From: Hydrogenophaga sp. | GTDB taxonomy: Bacteria; Pseudomonadota; Gammaproteobacteria; Burkholderiales; Burkholderiaceae_C | Assembly (NCBI GenBank): GCA_020047875.1 | Contig: JAIFNE010000191.1 | Location: forward strand, 1 to 7,702 | DNA: 7,702 bases | Direction of reading: 5' to 3' | Shown: positions 6,458 to 7,702 of the stretch, in pieces | How positions within the stretch are numbered: the first letter of the stretch is position 1 | Layout: each line of letters begins with the position of its first letter | Position numbers and translations under genes: made by a program | Notes under the pieces: model-generated | Databases searched by the model: none | Told to the model about the DNA's origin: nothing | The model's input: the letters and a program-made list of their open reading frames with translations, nothing else

Positions 6458-7321
6458 ATGCGACGTGACCTTCTCCCCCTGCTGAGCGCCGCGGATTCCA
6501 CCGAGCCAGAGGCCGACGCGCCCCATGGCATGCGGGTACGCACCGTCTGGATATCCGACCTGCACCTGGGCACACCGGGCTGCCAGGCCAACGCGCTGCT
6601 GGACTTTCTGAAGCGCGTCGAGTGCGACACGCTCTACCTGGTGGGCGACATCATCGACGGCTGGCAGCTACGGCGGCAGTGGTATTGGCCGCAGGCGCAC
6701 AACGATGTGGTGCAAAAACTGCTGCGCAAGGCGCGCAAGGGCACGCGCGTGGTGTTTGTACCGGGCAACCATGACGAGTTCGCGCGCAAGTACCTTGGTC
6801 ACAATTTTGGCGGCGTGGAGGTGCTCGACGAGGCGATCCACCAAACGGCAGACGGGCGGCTGCTGTGGGTCACGCACGGTGACCACTTCGACGGCGTGAT
6901 TCAGTGCGCGAAGTGGCTGGCGCACGTGGGCGACTGGGCTTACGAGCTCACCTTGCGGTTCAACCGGCATCTCAATTCCATGCGCGCCCGCCTGGGCCTG
7001 CCTTACTGGAGCCTGTCGCGCTACCTCAAGCTCAAGGTCAAGCGGGCAGTGAGCTACGTGGACGACTTTGAAACGGCGGTGGCGCGCGAAGCGCGTGAAC
7101 GCGGTGTGCACGGCGTGGTGTGTGGGCACATCCACCATGCTGAAATTCGCACGATCGACGGCATCCTGTACTGCAACGACGGTGACTGGGTGGAGAGCCT
7201 CACCGCGTTGGTGGAGCACCCCAATGGACGGCTCGAAATCCTGAACTGGACCGGCTGGCCAGGGCACGCCGATACCCAGGCTCAGGCCCGCGCGGCAGAC
7301 CTCAGCTCGGCGGCCGCCTGA
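6458..7321 (+). CDS. plcP: PlcP-like phospholipase C, calcineurin-like metallophosphoesterase (LpxH-related)
   Basis: The 287-residue protein carries the full two-metal phosphoesterase set: DLHLG (Asp34, His36), GDIID (Asp64, Asp67), GNHDE (Asn104, His105), HGD (140-142) and CGHIHH (His224, His226). Such proteins are often labelled UDP-2,3-diacylglucosamine hydrolase, but WYWPQAHNDVVQKLLRKARK (residues 75-94), GDHFD and YWSLSRYLKLKVKRAV fit what I recall of Sinorhizobium meliloti PlcP. That enzyme removes the headgroup from phospholipids under phosphate starvation to give diacylglycerol. The gene lies 55 bases after the glycosyltransferase on the same strand, probably in one operon. ATG 6458 adds a 24-residue polar leader; Met25 at 6530, just before the first conserved strand, with AGAGG upstream, is an alternative start. 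No signal peptide is evident. An LpxH-like role is the alternative. Confidence 0.8.
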   Translation: MRRDLLPLLSAADSTEPEADAPHGMRVRTVWISDLHLGTPGCQANALLDFLKRVECDTLYLVGDIIDGWQLRRQWYWPQAHNDVVQKLLRKARKGTRVVFVPGNHDEFARKYLGHNFGGVEVLDEAIHQTADGRLLWVTHGDHFDGVIQCAKWLAHVGDWAYELTLRFNRHLNSMRARLGLPYWSLSRYLKLKVKRAVSYVDDFETAVAREARERGVHGVVCGHIHHAEIRTIDGILYCNDGDWVESLTALVEHPNGRLEILNWTGWPGHADTQAQARAADLSSAAA

Positions 7322-7345
7322 GCCCTGCGGGCCACCCGATTCGCA

Positions 7346-7702
7346 TCAGCGCGCGGCGCCCAGCACGTCGTGCGCTTGCTGATCGGCGTGGTAAGAGCTG
7401 CGCACCATCGCACCCACGGCGGCGTGGCTGAAGCCCATCTTGTAGGCCTCTGCTTCGAACATCTTGAAAACGTCGGGGTGCACATAGCGGCGCACCGGCA
7501 GGTGGTGGCCACTGGGCGCAAGATACTGGCCGATGGTCAGCATGTTGATGCCGTGTTCCCGCATGTCTCGCATCACCGCCAGAATTTCCTCGTCGGTCTC
7601 GCCCAGGCCCACCATCAGGCCGCTCTTGGTCGGCACGTGGGGAAACAGGGCCTTGAATTTCTTCAGCAGGTTGAGGCTGAACGCGTAGTCTGAACCTGGC
7701 CG
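7346..7702 (-). CDS. lipA: Lipoyl synthase, C-terminal part (5' end outside window)
   Basis: LipA is a radical-SAM enzyme that inserts two sulfurs into the octanoyl chain on lipoyl domains of enzymes such as pyruvate dehydrogenase. Only the last 118 residues are here, read leftward from the window edge: PGSDYAFSLNLLKKFK, then PTKSGLMVGLGETDEEI, MLTIGQYLAPSGHHLPVRRY, and the end FSHAAVGAMVRSSYHADQQA. The RSSYHAD motif contains the serine that ligates the auxiliary iron-sulfur cluster in the family. The cysteine motifs for both clusters are in the missing N-terminal portion. The stop codon (TGA, 7348-7346) is 24 bases from the convergent end of plcP, with no evident terminator between them. The visible part is intact and highly typical. 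Confidence 0.95.
   Translation of the reverse strand, partial: RPGSDYAFSLNLLKKFKALFPHVPTKSGLMVGLGETDEEILAVMRDMREHGINMLTIGQYLAPSGHHLPVRRYVHPDVFKMFEAEAYKMGFSHAAVGAMVRSSYHADQQAHDVLGAAR

Noticed and set aside
1..7702. CRISPR arrays, tRNA or rRNA genes, insertion sequences, defence genes
   Set aside because: I saw no regularly spaced repeats with spacers, no cloverleaf or rRNA-like sequence, and no transposase, integrase or toxin-antitoxin motifs on either strand.

Overview
The window is GC-rich DNA, very likely from a betaproteobacterium of the Burkholderiales, most like the Comamonadaceae. This rests on the standalone mannose-type EIIA / HPr / enzyme I cluster, the lipA sequence, and an intergenic repeat with a CCCCGAGGGGG core of a type I recall as common in that family. 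No database could be searched, so the taxonomy is inference.

Positions 2-1634 hold the 3' end of an uncharacterised gene, then a translationally coupled MFS transporter gene with a one-base frameshift near its start and probably a short in-frame loss in helix 4. Positions 1644-4297 hold a complete regulatory PTS relay: EIIA(Man), HPr (His15 and Ser46 both present) and enzyme I. No sugar permease (EIIB/EIIC) is present, so the relay probably signals rather than imports sugar. The EIIA and HPr genes overlap by 32 bases. The ptsH-ptsI gap is filled by about two and a third tandem copies of a GC-rich hairpin repeat. On the minus strand at 5126-4352 lies an EamA/DMT-family transporter that is broken: its C-terminal third is in another frame after an apparent small deletion, and a second in-frame gap removes most of helix 2.

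The most interesting part is 5168-7321. A glycosyltransferase of the MGDG-synthase/MurG (GT28-like) type is followed 55 bases later by a calcineurin-like phosphoesterase. The second protein looks like the PlcP phospholipase C family rather than LpxH. Upstream are three direct GTCA-centred half-sites exactly 11 bases apart, the spacing of PhoB-binding Pho boxes. Together they suggest a phosphate-starvation lipid-remodelling module: PlcP would strip phospholipid headgroups to give diacylglycerol, and the glycosyltransferase would add a sugar to make a phosphorus-free glycolipid. The better-known version pairs PlcP with a GT4-type Agt enzyme, so this pairing deserves a check.

The window closes with the C-terminal third of lipA (lipoyl synthase) on the minus strand, convergent with plcP and 24 bases from it. 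The remaining gaps (4298-4351, 6403-6457, 7322-7345) are short, and I see no clear terminator in them.
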